Below, piece by piece: positions 55,758-64,000 of a stretch of 64,000 nucleotides of DNA; position 1 is the stretch's first letter, and each line of letters opens with the position of its first letter. The position numbers and the translations under genes are program-made. The stretch spans positions 496,001 to 560,000 of the forward strand of contig NZ_PIPX01000001.1 in NCBI RefSeq assembly GCF_003987225.1, written 5' to 3'. This DNA comes from Pseudidiomarina homiensis (GTDB lineage Bacteria; Pseudomonadota; Gammaproteobacteria; Enterobacterales; Alteromonadaceae). The notes beneath the pieces were generated by a model, which saw nothing but the letters and a program-made list of their open reading frames with translations, ran no database searches and was not told the origin of the DNA.

Positions 55758-57203
55758 ATGAGTGACCAACAGCAGGATTTGACCTTACAAAGCTGGCAGG
55801 AGCGCCAGGAATACGCCGAAATGATGCAACCGTTAATTGGGCGTTTGTACCGTAACTACGGCGTTGAAATTTTGGTCTATGGCCGTTCTCTGTTAAATGT
55901 TGACACCATCAACATTATCAAAGCGCATCGCTTGATTCGTCGTCACGAAGGTATCAAACTTCGTCTTCGCGAAAGCTTCCCATTCATTGAAGCACTAAGC
56001 AAAATGCGTTTGGCGCCGGCACGGGTTGACCTCGGTAAGCTTGCCTTTAACTATCTGCATAAGGACGCTGGCAAAGGCGCCTCAGTCGAAGACTACCTGC
56101 ACAGTGAACTTGCTGACATCGTCGATAAAGCCGATGAAATCCCAGCTCAAGATGTTGTTCTGTATGGTTTTGGCCGTATCGGACGTTTGCTTGCCCGGCT
56201 ATTAATCGAACGTAACGGCAGCAACAATAAGATGCGTTTACGCGCTATCGTGGTACGTGGCGGTCGCGACGGTGATCTTGAAAAGCGTGCGAGCCTGTTA
56301 CGCCGTGATTCAGTTCATGGTCCATTCAATGGCTCAATTACTGTTGATCACGAAAACTGTGCGATTCGCGCCAACGGCACCAGTATCAAGGTTATTTACT
56401 CTGATGGTCCAGACCAAGTCGACTACACTCAATACGGCATCGATAATGCCATTGTTATTGATAATACCGGGATTTGGAAAGATGAAGCAGGGCTTGGCTT
56501 GCATTTGAAGTCAAAAGGCGTCAAGAAAGTGCTGCTGACAGCGCCGTCAAAAGGTGACATCAAGAACATCGTTTACGGTGTGAACCATGACATGATTCAA
56601 CCTGAAGATTTAATCGTCAGTGCTGCTAGCTGTACCACTAACGCTATTACTCCAGTGCTCAAAGCGATTCATGATCATTACACAATTCGTAATGGCCACG
56701 TTGAAACCGTGCATTCGTATACCAACGACCAAAACCTCATTGATAATTACCATAAAGCGGAACGTCGTGGTCGTTCAGCACCGTTAAATATGGTTCTTAC
56801 CTCAACGGGTGCGGCGAAAGCGGTTGCTAAGGCGTTACCTGATCTCGCTGGTAAGTTGACTGGAAACGCGATTCGCGTGCCAACGCCGAACGTCTCCATG
56901 GCCATCATGAACTTGAACTTGGGCAAAGAGACCAGCAAAGATGATCTTAATGCATTCTTGCGTGACCAAGCTTTACATTCAGATCTCCAAGCACAAATTG
57001 ATTTTACTGCATCAACCGAGATTGTATCGACCGACCTCGTTGGCTCACGTTACGCTGGTGTAGTGGACTCACAGGCCACGATCGTAGATGGTGACCGCGC
57101 AGTACTTTATGTTTGGTACGACAACGAATTTGGTTATAGCTGCCAAGTAATCCGTGTTGCCGAACAGATGGCAGGTCAACAGCTAATGAATCTGCCAAAA
57201 TAA
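55758..57203 (+). CDS. Glyceraldehyde-3-phosphate dehydrogenase, long form
   Basis: The 481-residue protein has a canonical GAPDH from about residue 131 (NAD-binding VVLYGFGRIGRLLARLL), with catalytic Cys292 in SAASCTTNAITP and the helix with NLIDNYHKAERRGRSAPLNM. About 130 extra N-terminal helical residues precede it, a form known in Shewanella and related marine groups. It makes 1,3-bisphosphoglycerate with NAD(P). It is divergent from pykA and ends at a strong terminator. Confidence 0.93.
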   Translation: MSDQQQDLTLQSWQERQEYAEMMQPLIGRLYRNYGVEILVYGRSLLNVDTINIIKAHRLIRRHEGIKLRLRESFPFIEALSKMRLAPARVDLGKLAFNYLHKDAGKGASVEDYLHSELADIVDKADEIPAQDVVLYGFGRIGRLLARLLIERNGSNNKMRLRAIVVRGGRDGDLEKRASLLRRDSVHGPFNGSITVDHENCAIRANGTSIKVIYSDGPDQVDYTQYGIDNAIVIDNTGIWKDEAGLGLHLKSKGVKKVLLTAPSKGDIKNIVYGVNHDMIQPEDLIVSAASCTTNAITPVLKAIHDHYTIRNGHVETVHSYTNDQNLIDNYHKAERRGRSAPLNMVLTSTGAAKAVAKALPDLAGKLTGNAIRVPTPNVSMAIMNLNLGKETSKDDLNAFLRDQALHSDLQAQIDFTASTEIVSTDLVGSRYAGVVDSQATIVDGDRAVLYVWYDNEFGYSCQVIRVAEQMAGQQLMNLPK

Positions 57204-57216
57204 AATGATCCACTAA

Positions 57217-57244
57217 CAAAAGCGCCAATAGGCGCTTTTGTTTT
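57217..57244 (+). terminator. Terminator after the GAPDH gene
   Basis: CAAAAGCGCC and GGCGCTTTTG form a perfect 10-base stem around AATA, followed by TTTTG. Confidence 0.92.
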
Positions 57245-57278
57245 GCCAATTCGAAAGTTAATCCAAAAGGGAAACACA

Positions 57279-58409
57279 ATGTTCATTACAGCGCATTTTG
57301 ATAGTGGCAACATTGATGTCATTAAAGCTGAAGAGGCAAGCAACATTGAATTGCAAATTCGCCGTGACAACCAATCTGACTTCTATCAGTGGTTCCACTT
57401 CAAGCTCTATGGCGAGGTCGGGGTAGACCACGTCATGCACATCACTAATGCCGGCCAATCAGCCTATCCAGACGGCTGGAAAGAGTACTCAGCATTAGCA
57501 TCGTATGATCGTGAGACGTGGTTCCGGGTGCCCACCCGTTTCGATGGTAAAACGTTAACCATTGAGCACACGCTCGAGCAAGAAAGCATCTACTTCGCAT
57601 ACTTTGTGCCGTATTCGTATGAACGTCATCAAGATCTCATTCAGTGGGCGCAACAATCAAGCTTGGTTGAACATGTCTTTTTAGGTCCAACCTTGGATGG
57701 CCGCGACATGAACCTATTAGTTATTGGCGAGCCTGATGATACTAAACAAAAAATCTGGGTAACCGCTCGTCAACATCCGGGCGAGAGTATGGCTGAATGG
57801 TTTATCGAGGGCATGCTAGCCCGCTTGCTTGACGATGAAGACGGTGCTGTACGCAAACTCTTACAACACAACGTGTTCTACGTTGTTCCTAATATGAACC
57901 CGGACGGTAGCGTTCGCGGCCATTTGCGTACCAATGCGGTGGGTACCAACCTGAACCGTGAATGGGCCGAACCGAGCCTAGAAAAGAGCCCAGAAGTTTA
58001 CTACGTACTGAAGGCCATGCAAGAAAGTGGTGTCGATCTTTATCTTGATATCCATGGCGACGAGAACCTGCCGTATAATTTCTTAGCGGGCTGCGAAGGC
58101 GTTCCATGTTACAACGAACGTCACGACAAGTTAGCGCAATTGTTTAAGCAGACATTGTTGGCGATCACACCTGAATTCCAAACTGAGTTCGGTTACGACG
58201 TCGATAAACCTGGTGAAGCAAACCTGACAGTGGCTAGTAATGCAGTTGCAGAGCGCTTTAATTGTTTGGCATTCACCTTAGAAATGCCGTTTAAAGATAA
58301 TGCTAATCTACCAGATGAAGATTTTGGTTGGTCGGCAAATCGTAGTGCGCAATTGGGTGCTGACGTCCTGAGCGCGGTTTACGCTGTAGCAAATAACTTG
58401 CGCGATTAA
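57279..58409 (+). CDS. M14 family carboxypeptidase (cytosolic carboxypeptidase-like)
   Basis: The 376-residue protein starts at 57279 with AAAAGGGAAA upstream; the frame is open into the terminator. It has a beta-rich N-terminal domain (1-125) like bacterial and eukaryotic cytosolic carboxypeptidases, then the zinc motif ARQHPGESMAEW (His and Glu), NMNPDGSVRGHLRTNAVGTNLNR and DIHGDE (third ligand), with a late Glu in TLEMPFKD. No signal peptide. It likely removes C-terminal residues from peptides; the natural substrate is unknown. Confidence 0.9.
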   Translation: MFITAHFDSGNIDVIKAEEASNIELQIRRDNQSDFYQWFHFKLYGEVGVDHVMHITNAGQSAYPDGWKEYSALASYDRETWFRVPTRFDGKTLTIEHTLEQESIYFAYFVPYSYERHQDLIQWAQQSSLVEHVFLGPTLDGRDMNLLVIGEPDDTKQKIWVTARQHPGESMAEWFIEGMLARLLDDEDGAVRKLLQHNVFYVVPNMNPDGSVRGHLRTNAVGTNLNREWAEPSLEKSPEVYYVLKAMQESGVDLYLDIHGDENLPYNFLAGCEGVPCYNERHDKLAQLFKQTLLAITPEFQTEFGYDVDKPGEANLTVASNAVAERFNCLAFTLEMPFKDNANLPDEDFGWSANRSAQLGADVLSAVYAVANNLRD

Positions 58410-58478
58410 TGCGCGCAAGTTAGTTTTAAATAACCATAATCACAATAAATAACGATAACAATTCGCAAGGGGGACACC

Positions 58479-60164
58479 TTGGAAGCGATTAATAATTTTC
58501 TATTGCTGCTCGACAGCTACCTTGGCTCAGCAGCCTACTTTCCATATATTCTGCTCGGTGTAGGTATCTTCTTCACCTTGTACCTTGGCTTTCCACAAAT
58601 CCGCTTTTTCGGACATGCATGGAAAGTTGTTACAGGGAAATTCGATAAAAAAGGTGCGCAAGGTGATACCAGTCACTTCCAGGCACTTTCGACAGCGCTA
58701 TCAGGTACCGTCGGAACCGGTAATATCGGTGGCGTTGCTTTGGCAATTTTTCTTGGTGGACCGGCAGCCTTATTCTGGATGTGGGTGACTGCATTTCTTG
58801 GTATGACGACGAAATTTGTCGAAGTAACGCTATCGCATAAATATCGCGTCAAGACCGAAGATGGCACTATGGCAGGCGGCCCTATGTACTACATGGATCG
58901 TCGTCTGAACATGAAGTGGTTGGCGGTCATTTTTGCTATTGCCACTATCATCAGTTCTTTCGGTACCGGTAACATGCCGCAAATCAATAACATCGCTCAG
59001 AGTATGGAAATGAGCTTTGGTTTTGATCCAATGCTGACTGGTGGTGTCTTGGCCATTCTGTTAGCGATGGTCATTATCGGTGGCATTAAGCGGATCGCTG
59101 CCGTGACCTCAAAAATTGTACCGATCATGGGTGTGTTGTATGTGATTGGTGCGCTGAGCGTAATTTTTTACAATCTCGATCAAATTGGCCCATCGTTCGC
59201 TGCAATCTTTACGGATGCATTTACTGGTTCTGCCGCGACTGGTGGTTTCTTAGGTGCGACTTTTGCTTACGCCTTTAACCGTGGTGTTAACCGTGGTTTG
59301 TTTTCGAACGAGGCAGGTCAAGGTTCTGCGCCAATCGCTCATGCTTCTGCACGGGCAGATGAACCAGTTTCTGAGGGACTCGTTTCAATTCTAGAACCCT
59401 TCATCGATACGATTATTGTCTGTACCTTGACGGGTCTCGTCATCTTGTCGTCAGGTGTTTGGAATCAGAAACACGAGAACACTTTCTCGCGTACCGATTT
59501 AGAGATTGTCGCTGGTAACTACAACGACACGCTTGATGCTGACCGCACTGCGTTGTATCACTATTTGAACGACACCGATGAAAACACCATTGAGAAATTC
59601 ACAGGCACCATTCAAGTAGAAAATGGTGAGGCGGTATCCAACGGTTATACCATGTTGCACGCGCGCTCAGTGGCCGAGAATGTTCGCTTTATCGTTGCTG
59701 GTGAAGACCCTTACACGGGTACCTTGCGTATCGACGATGGCCGTTTGATGAAGGAAGATATTGTCATCGTCGGTGAAAGCTTGGTGCATTCAGCAGCTTT
59801 AACATCGATTGCATTTAGTAATGGTTTCCTTGGTAGTGCAGGGGAGTACATTGTCCCAATTAGCTTGATGTTGTTTGCCTTCTCAACCGCAATTGCTTGG
59901 TCGTACTATGGTGACCGTGCAGTGGTTTACCTATTCGGGCAAAAAGGTGTCATGCCTTATCGCATCATCTATGTTGCAGGCTTCTTCGTCGCTTCGTTTG
60001 CTGATACCACATTAGTCTGGACGTTGTCCTATGTGGCGATAGTGCTGATGACACTCCCCAACTTACTGGGTATCTTCTTGTTACGCCGTGAAATGAAAGA
60101 CACTGTGAAGGCTTACTGGCAAGATTTTGATGCTGAACAAGCGAAAAAGAAAGAGCAAGAGTAA
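58479..60164 (+). CDS. Alanine/glycine:cation symporter (AGCS) with large insertion
   Basis: The 561-residue inner-membrane symporter starts at TTG behind AAGGGGGAC. The family signature [34 protein letters not shown] is seen near residue 75, along with [23 protein letters not shown]. It brings in alanine or glycine with sodium. About 105 hydrophilic residues (roughly 325-432) interrupt the protein between two late helices, unlike the common 450-500-residue members. A strong terminator follows. Alanine import would feed ald elsewhere in the window. Confidence 0.93.
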   Translation: MEAINNFLLLLDSYLGSAAYFPYILLGVGIFFTLYLGFPQIRFFGHAWKVVTGKFDKKGAQGDTSHFQALSTALSGTVGTGNIGGVALAIFLGGPAALFWMWVTAFLGMTTKFVEVTLSHKYRVKTEDGTMAGGPMYYMDRRLNMKWLAVIFAIATIISSFGTGNMPQINNIAQSMEMSFGFDPMLTGGVLAILLAMVIIGGIKRIAAVTSKIVPIMGVLYVIGALSVIFYNLDQIGPSFAAIFTDAFTGSAATGGFLGATFAYAFNRGVNRGLFSNEAGQGSAPIAHASARADEPVSEGLVSILEPFIDTIIVCTLTGLVILSSGVWNQKHENTFSRTDLEIVAGNYNDTLDADRTALYHYLNDTDENTIEKFTGTIQVENGEAVSNGYTMLHARSVAENVRFIVAGEDPYTGTLRIDDGRLMKEDIVIVGESLVHSAALTSIAFSNGFLGSAGEYIVPISLMLFAFSTAIAWSYYGDRAVVYLFGQKGVMPYRIIYVAGFFVASFADTTLVWTLSYVAIVLMTLPNLLGIFLLRREMKDTVKAYWQDFDAEQAKKKEQE

Positions 60165-60196
60165 CGCAAGTATCATCCTTGTGAACCCTTGTAAGG

Positions 60197-60225
60197 GAGC
60201 CCGCCATGTGCGGGCTCTTTTTTTT
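60197..60225 (+). terminator. Terminator after the AGCS symporter gene
   Basis: GAGCCCGC and GCGGGCTC form a perfect 8-base stem around CATGT, followed by eight or more T residues. Confidence 0.95.
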
Positions 60226-60307
60226 ACCGGTAGCTAACGGCGAACGCTTGAATTTAACGCTGAAACCCTTATATTGCTTAGTCTGATGTAAAAAGAGAGA
60301 GGATCTG

Positions 60308-60634
60308 ATGGCACTCATTCGTTGCCCCTCCTGTAACAAACGCACTTCTGACAAAGCTAAACAGTGCTCACATTGTGACTATGTGCTTGCTGGGCGTAGT
60401 AAAGAAGACCTTGATCGCGAAAAGGAACGCGCGCAACAACGCCGCAAAGAGAAGCTTCTGAGCCAGTCGATGTTGGCATTATTGGTCGCTATTGCAGCTT
60501 TTGCTTATATCTTTATAGAGCAACCGCCCGAGGAATCTTGGTACGCAAAAATCAGTTACAGTTTACTGTTTTTAGGTCTGCTATGGTTTTTAGTTAATCG
60601 TGTACGTCTGCTAATGAACAAGCGAGAGCGTTAA
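60308..60634 (+). CDS. Zinc-ribbon membrane protein of unknown function
   Basis: The 108-residue protein begins with a zinc ribbon (CPSCN and CSHCD, four Cys), then a charged helix (DREKERAQQRRKEK) and two membrane helices (about 52-72 and 80-98). This suggests an inner-membrane protein with a cytoplasmic zinc-bound head. The stop shares a base with the next start (TAATG). Function unknown. Confidence 0.75.
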   Translation: MALIRCPSCNKRTSDKAKQCSHCDYVLAGRSKEDLDREKERAQQRRKEKLLSQSMLALLVAIAAFAYIFIEQPPEESWYAKISYSLLFLGLLWFLVNRVRLLMNKRER

Positions 60635-60924
60635 TGCAGTTTGAAGATCTGCTTGCCAGTATTACCCCAGAGACATTTGAACGTTTAGTTGCGGCCGTAG
60701 AAACAGGCCGTTGGCCAGACGGTGTCGCACTTACTGCGGCACAAAAAGAAAATACGATTCAGTTGGTCATGGCTTATCAAGCGAAGTACTGCCCATCTGA
60801 TGAACCTTTTCGTATCGGTGCCGACGGCTTATTAGTCACCCGTAGCAAACGTGAAATGAAAGCCTCGATAGCATCAAACGAGCAAACAATTGCTTCTTTT
60901 CCTCTGCATAGTGATGAGTCCTAG
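60634..60924 (+). CDS. yeaC: YeaC family protein (DUF1315)
   Basis: The 96-residue protein matches YeaC: FEDLLASITPETFERLVAAVETGRWPDG and the YQAKYCPSDEPFRIG region. Family function is unknown; yeaC in E. coli lies near msrB. Here it precedes free-Met-sulfoxide reductase by 3 bases, another Met-sulfoxide link. Translation is coupled with the zinc-ribbon gene upstream. Confidence 0.85.
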   Translation: MQFEDLLASITPETFERLVAAVETGRWPDGVALTAAQKENTIQLVMAYQAKYCPSDEPFRIGADGLLVTRSKREMKASIASNEQTIASFPLHSDES

Positions 60925-60927
60925 ATT

Positions 60928-61404
60928 ATGAGTCGTACCGATTATTCATTGTTGCTTGCGCAAGCGCAGGCGATTACCGCCGGCGAAGAAGACTTGATCG
61001 CCAATTTAAGCAACTTGTCCGCACTTGTTTATGAAGCGCTGGAAGATGTGAACTGGGTTGGGTTTTACCTGACTCGTGAACCTAATAAGCTTGTACTTGG
61101 TCCGTTTCAAGGCAAAGTCGCGTGTTTGCGTATAGACTTTGGAAAAGGTGTTTGTGGAGCGGCTGCGAGCACGCAAACAGCTCAACGGGTAGAAGATGTA
61201 CACGAATTTCCAGGCCACATTGCGTGTGATAGTGCATCGAACTCTGAAGTTGTCGTGCCGCTAATCGTAGACGGGAAGGTGGTTGGTGTTTTCGACCTTG
61301 ATAGCCCAATTGTAGGTCGATTCAGTGAAGATGACGCGGCCGCGTTAAGCAAACTTGGACGTTTTATTGAAACACTCAATTGGTCGTCGCTCACCCATGT
61401 ATAG
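60928..61404 (+). CDS. msrC: Free methionine-(R)-sulfoxide reductase (GAF domain)
   Basis: The 158-residue GAF-domain enzyme reduces free Met-R-sulfoxide with thioredoxin. Cys66, Cys76 and Cys100 have the same spacing as the catalytic Cys84, Cys94 and Cys118 of the E. coli enzyme, in KVACLRIDFGKGVCG and FPGHIACDSAS. It sits in a run of tightly spaced genes from the zinc-ribbon gene to prc; the next gene overlaps by 8 bases. Confidence 0.93.
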   Translation: MSRTDYSLLLAQAQAITAGEEDLIANLSNLSALVYEALEDVNWVGFYLTREPNKLVLGPFQGKVACLRIDFGKGVCGAAASTQTAQRVEDVHEFPGHIACDSASNSEVVVPLIVDGKVVGVFDLDSPIVGRFSEDDAAALSKLGRFIETLNWSSLTHV

Positions 61405-61687
61405 TGAATTTGACATTTATACCTATTTAGTCAGTCATAGTGACATGGCTTTTTTTGAAGATGATGCCGACGAAGCCGTCGATCAAATGAACGAGATGTT
61501 GCATTATATTCACGCTTATAGTGAAGAAAGTGATACCCTCGATAGTTTAGAAGAAGTAGTACGCCGCACCTTGTTTGATTGGATTGAGAACCCCGATCTT
61601 TTGGGACTCGACAGTGATGAAATGCAAGCGTACATAATGGAGCAATTAGCTGACGCGCGTCAGCAGGAAAGCGATGATGATGAGTGA
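61397..61687 (+). CDS. Small acidic protein of unknown function between msrC and proQ
   Basis: I start the 96-residue protein at the ATG at 61397 ([14 protein letters not shown]); the frame is open 14 codons earlier within msrC. It is strongly acidic ([25 protein letters not shown], ending SDDDE) and predicted helical, with no membrane segment and no Cys. No family recognised. Overlaps with msrC (8 bases) and proQ (14 bases) make co-expression near certain. Confidence 0.7.
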   Translation: MYSEFDIYTYLVSHSDMAFFEDDADEAVDQMNEMLHYIHAYSEESDTLDSLEEVVRRTLFDWIENPDLLGLDSDEMQAYIMEQLADARQQESDDDE

Positions 61688-62324
61688 AGTAAAGAAGTTA
61701 ACGAATAATAAAGAAGTTTTAGCTTACCTAGCGGCAAAATTTCCCGCCTGTTTCTCACTCGACGGCGATGCTAAGCCGCTTAAGATTGGTATTTTCGAGG
61801 AGCTCGCGCAACGTTTAGAAGATGACGAAAGCGTTAGCAAAACGCGTTTACGGACTGCGTTGCGCCACTATACGAATTCATGGCGTTATTTACGCGCGAT
61901 GAAGGCGGGCGGTCAACGGATAGACTTAGACGGTAACGAAGTAGGTGCGGTCGAAGAAGAGCATCAAAGCCACGCCGCCGAGGCTCTTGCAGAATCTCAA
62001 GCTGCAGCCGCAGAGCGCAAGAAAAAAGCGCAAGCCGAACAACGCGCCGCAGCACCGAAACGCGACAAAACGTCGAAACCAAAGTTAACCTCTAAACCAA
62101 AAACAGCTCCCAAACGTAAACCGAAAAAGGCACCACAGCCAAAATTACAGGCAGCACAAGGCGACGATTTAAAAGTGGGTCAAAAGGTGCAAGTGAAGGC
62201 CGGCAAACAGCCTGTTGCAGGTGAAATCATTGAACGCGATAGGAATGATGTAGTGGTGCAACTTCATAATGGTTTAACGGTCAAAGTTGCAACAGACGCC
62301 ATCTTTGTCGCAAAGCAGGAGTAG
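61674..62324 (+). CDS. proQ: RNA chaperone ProQ
   Basis: The 216-residue protein has the FinO/ProQ domain (about 8-115: [54 protein letters not shown]), a Lys/Ala/Pro-rich linker (120-160) and a C-terminal Tudor-like domain (165-216). It binds structured small RNAs and 3' ends. Three ATG codons in a row (61674, 61677, 61680) are possible starts; AGGA lies 5-11 bases upstream. It precedes prc, as in E. coli. Confidence 0.95.
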   Translation: MMMSEVKKLTNNKEVLAYLAAKFPACFSLDGDAKPLKIGIFEELAQRLEDDESVSKTRLRTALRHYTNSWRYLRAMKAGGQRIDLDGNEVGAVEEEHQSHAAEALAESQAAAAERKKKAQAEQRAAAPKRDKTSKPKLTSKPKTAPKRKPKKAPQPKLQAAQGDDLKVGQKVQVKAGKQPVAGEIIERDRNDVVVQLHNGLTVKVATDAIFVAKQE

Positions 62325-62328
62325 TCGT

Positions 62329-64000
62329 ATGGCTCAATTAGCGCTCAAGAAAATAGCTCTCTCGGTAACCCTTAGCTTAGGCTTAGCTGGCACCGCTGTT
62401 GCAGTGCCACCTGCACACGATGTCGATGAACTGCCAGAACTTAAGCAAGAAGAACAGCACAGTGTCGTCAGTCAACGCGTAACCACTTATTTTACGCGCT
62501 ACCATTTTAAAAATATGGAACTCGACAACGAACTGTCCGAGCGCATTCTTGACCGCTACTTGGAAATGCTCGACTACAATAAAATGATTTTTCTGCGTGA
62601 AGATATCGAGCAAGCAGCCGAATATAAGCACTTGTTCGACGATATGATTCACGCCGGTAAATTGAGCCCAGCGTATGCGCTATTCGATAAGGCGCTTAAG
62701 CGTAACTATGAGCGTTATGAGTACGCCCTGAGCCTGCTTGATCAAGAAAAGCCTTTTGATTTCAGCTTAGCTGGCGATCGCTACCACTATGACCGCGAAG
62801 ATGCAGAGTGGGCCGCTTCCAAAGACGAACTTAATGAATTATGGCGGCAACGTGTAAAGTATGACGCTCTTAACTTAACCATGACAGGCAAAGAGTGGCC
62901 TGACGTCGTAGATACGCTCGAAAAGCGCTACAACAACGCCTTAAAACGCTTAACGCAAACCAATAGTGAAGATGTTTTTCAAACCGTGATGAATGCGTTT
63001 GCACGTAGTGTTGAAGCGCACACTAGCTATTTATCACCGGCAAACTCTGAGCGTTTCGAACAGAATATGAACCTCTCCCTTGAGGGCATTGGTGCTGTTC
63101 TGCAATCTGATTACGATTATACCGTTATCAGAAGCTTAGTCCCTGGTGGACCAGCCGATAAAAATGGCAATATCGCTCCTGACGACCGTGTTGTTGGCGT
63201 CGCTCAAGGTGCTGATGAGGACGCCGAATTTACCGATATTATCGGTTGGCGTCTGGACGAAGTCGTCGAGCTCATTAAAGGCCCTAAAGGTTCAACGGTG
63301 CAGTTGCAGGTTTTAAAGGCTGATCAATCAGCGAGCTCGGCCCCCAAAGTCGTCAAGATCGTGCGTGACGAAGTTAAACTTGAGGATCGCGCGGCTAAAG
63401 TAGAGGTCAAAACAATGGAGGAGGGTCCTTACAAAGGGCGCTCGCTCGGCGTTATTACCGTACCAAGCTTCTACCACAATGTGAGTGAAGACGTTAAACA
63501 ACTCATTACCGAGTCCGAAGAGGCCGGTGCTGAGGGTATCATTATGGACTTACGCACCAACGGTGGTGGGAGTCTTCAAGAAGCGATTCGCTTGACCGGA
63601 TTATTTATTGATTCTGGTCCCGTTGTGCAGGTTGCAGACGGTAGTGGTCGTCGTGAAGTCAATGGCGATCGGGATGACACAACCTATTACAATGGTCCGT
63701 TGGTAGTGATGATCGACCGTTACAGCGCTTCGGCGTCAGAGATCTTCGCCGCAGCAATGCAAGATTACGAACGTGCGCTGATTGTTGGTGAAAACACCTA
63801 TGGTAAAGGAACTGTGCAACAGCACCGAGGGTTACAGCGACGCTTTGACTTCTTCGATGAACCATTAGGAAGCGTGCAGTACACCATCGCCAAATTCTAC
63901 CGCATCAACGGTGGCAGTACACAGCTTAAAGGCGTGGCCCCAGACATCACTTTCCCGACCGTGACAGATGTTGACGAGTTCGGTGAGAGTAGTCTTGAAA
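62329..64000 (+). CDS. prc: Tail-specific protease Prc, N-terminal part
   Basis: The 557 visible residues are open to the right edge. AGGAG lies 7 bases before the ATG. A signal peptide (cut near TAVA) sends the protein to the periplasm. An N-terminal helical domain is followed by a PDZ domain (about 245-330, NMNLSLEGIGAVL, VPGGPADKNG) and the S41 core with catalytic Ser468 in SASASE and Lys493 in YGKGTVQQ. Prc trims penicillin-binding protein 3 and degrades peptidoglycan hydrolases with NlpI in E. coli. The C-terminal part is outside the window. Confidence 0.95.
   Translation, partial: MAQLALKKIALSVTLSLGLAGTAVAVPPAHDVDELPELKQEEQHSVVSQRVTTYFTRYHFKNMELDNELSERILDRYLEMLDYNKMIFLREDIEQAAEYKHLFDDMIHAGKLSPAYALFDKALKRNYERYEYALSLLDQEKPFDFSLAGDRYHYDREDAEWAASKDELNELWRQRVKYDALNLTMTGKEWPDVVDTLEKRYNNALKRLTQTNSEDVFQTVMNAFARSVEAHTSYLSPANSERFEQNMNLSLEGIGAVLQSDYDYTVIRSLVPGGPADKNGNIAPDDRVVGVAQGADEDAEFTDIIGWRLDEVVELIKGPKGSTVQLQVLKADQSASSAPKVVKIVRDEVKLEDRAAKVEVKTMEEGPYKGRSLGVITVPSFYHNVSEDVKQLITESEEAGAEGIIMDLRTNGGGSLQEAIRLTGLFIDSGPVVQVADGSGRREVNGDRDDTTYYNGPLVVMIDRYSASASEIFAAAMQDYERALIVGENTYGKGTVQQHRGLQRRFDFFDEPLGSVQYTIAKFYRINGGSTQLKGVAPDITFPTVTDVDEFGESSLE

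Noticed and set aside
62383-62652. Minus-strand frame of 89 codons in prc
   Set aside because: Antisense of the Prc N-terminal helical domain.

Overview
The window reads as chromosomal DNA from a marine-type gammaproteobacterium of the Alteromonadales, most like Idiomarina/Pseudidiomarina. That placement is inferred from gene content and synteny: uvrY-uvrC-pgsA-tRNA(Gly-Cys-Leu), yejM-yejL-yejK, cspD/clpS-clpA-infA-aat-trxB, lrp-ftsK-lolA-rarA-crcB-serS, yccA-tusDCBE and proQ-prc are all classic gammaproteobacterial neighbourhoods. Coding density is very high, no gap exceeds about 300 bases, and I see no insertion sequence, prophage, integron or CRISPR array.

Layout. 1-3060: start of a divergently read RND efflux adaptor with an AcrR-like operator, a membrane-anchored unknown protein, a secreted M28 peptidase and a DedA/VTT protein. 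3070-6027: a tightly overlapping minus-strand cassette of a short CstA-type carrier, a small protein ending in Cys-Cys (cory-CC-star type) and an ArsA/GET3-like ATPase. 6149-9714: an ABC exporter, then an ECF sigma factor, zinc-finger anti-sigma factor and YbjQ-like protein joined by ATGA overlaps, then a small secreted protein. 9804-12494: the DUF2868 / GTPase-DUF3482 pair, whose 3' end runs into a convergent tRNA-Pro gene. 12569-22593: envelope control (YejM), nucleoid protein YejK, cold-shock CspD, ClpSA plus Aat (the N-end-rule recognition and degradation pathway), IF-1, thioredoxin reductase, alanine dehydrogenase and a divergent Lrp-family regulator. 22697-28833: FtsK with a coupled leader ORF, LolA, RarA, the fluoride channel CrcB and SerS. 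28837-30937: YccA and the TusDCBE sulfur relay for tRNA 2-thiouridine.

31072-35805: tRNA-Ser, a thioesterase, a UvrY ortholog that has lost its phosphorylation site, UvrC, PgsA and three tRNAs. 36804-42846: a heavy-metal RND efflux operon (small His/Cys-rich periplasmic protein, CzcC-, CzcB- and CzcA-like). 42910-51170: a secreted amidohydrolase, a membrane-anchored orphan glutamate-synthase-like flavoprotein, a LysR/LysE pair, a tandem PTPS-like protein coupled to an M23 peptidase, and an M61 peptidase. 51329-54134: a LytS/LytTR two-component system with a DUF6279 lipoprotein. 54136-60164: pyruvate kinase facing a long-form GAPDH, then an M14 carboxypeptidase and an AGCS amino-acid symporter with a large extracytoplasmic insertion. 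60308-64000: a zinc-ribbon membrane protein, YeaC, free-Met-sulfoxide reductase, a small acidic protein, ProQ and the start of Prc.

Most of the window is core genome. The strongest candidates for under-described biology are the degenerate receiver in the syntenic UvrY ortholog with its structured leader, and the CstA / Cys-Cys protein / ArsA-like ATPase cassette. Lesser candidates are the composite PTPS-like protein, the M28 peptidase with Asp replacing its first metal-binding His, the ftsK leader ORF and the DUF2868/DUF3482 pair. Many peptidases and amino-acid carriers (M28, M14, M61, AGCS, LysE, Ald/Lrp) fit a proteolytic, amino-acid-based metabolism.
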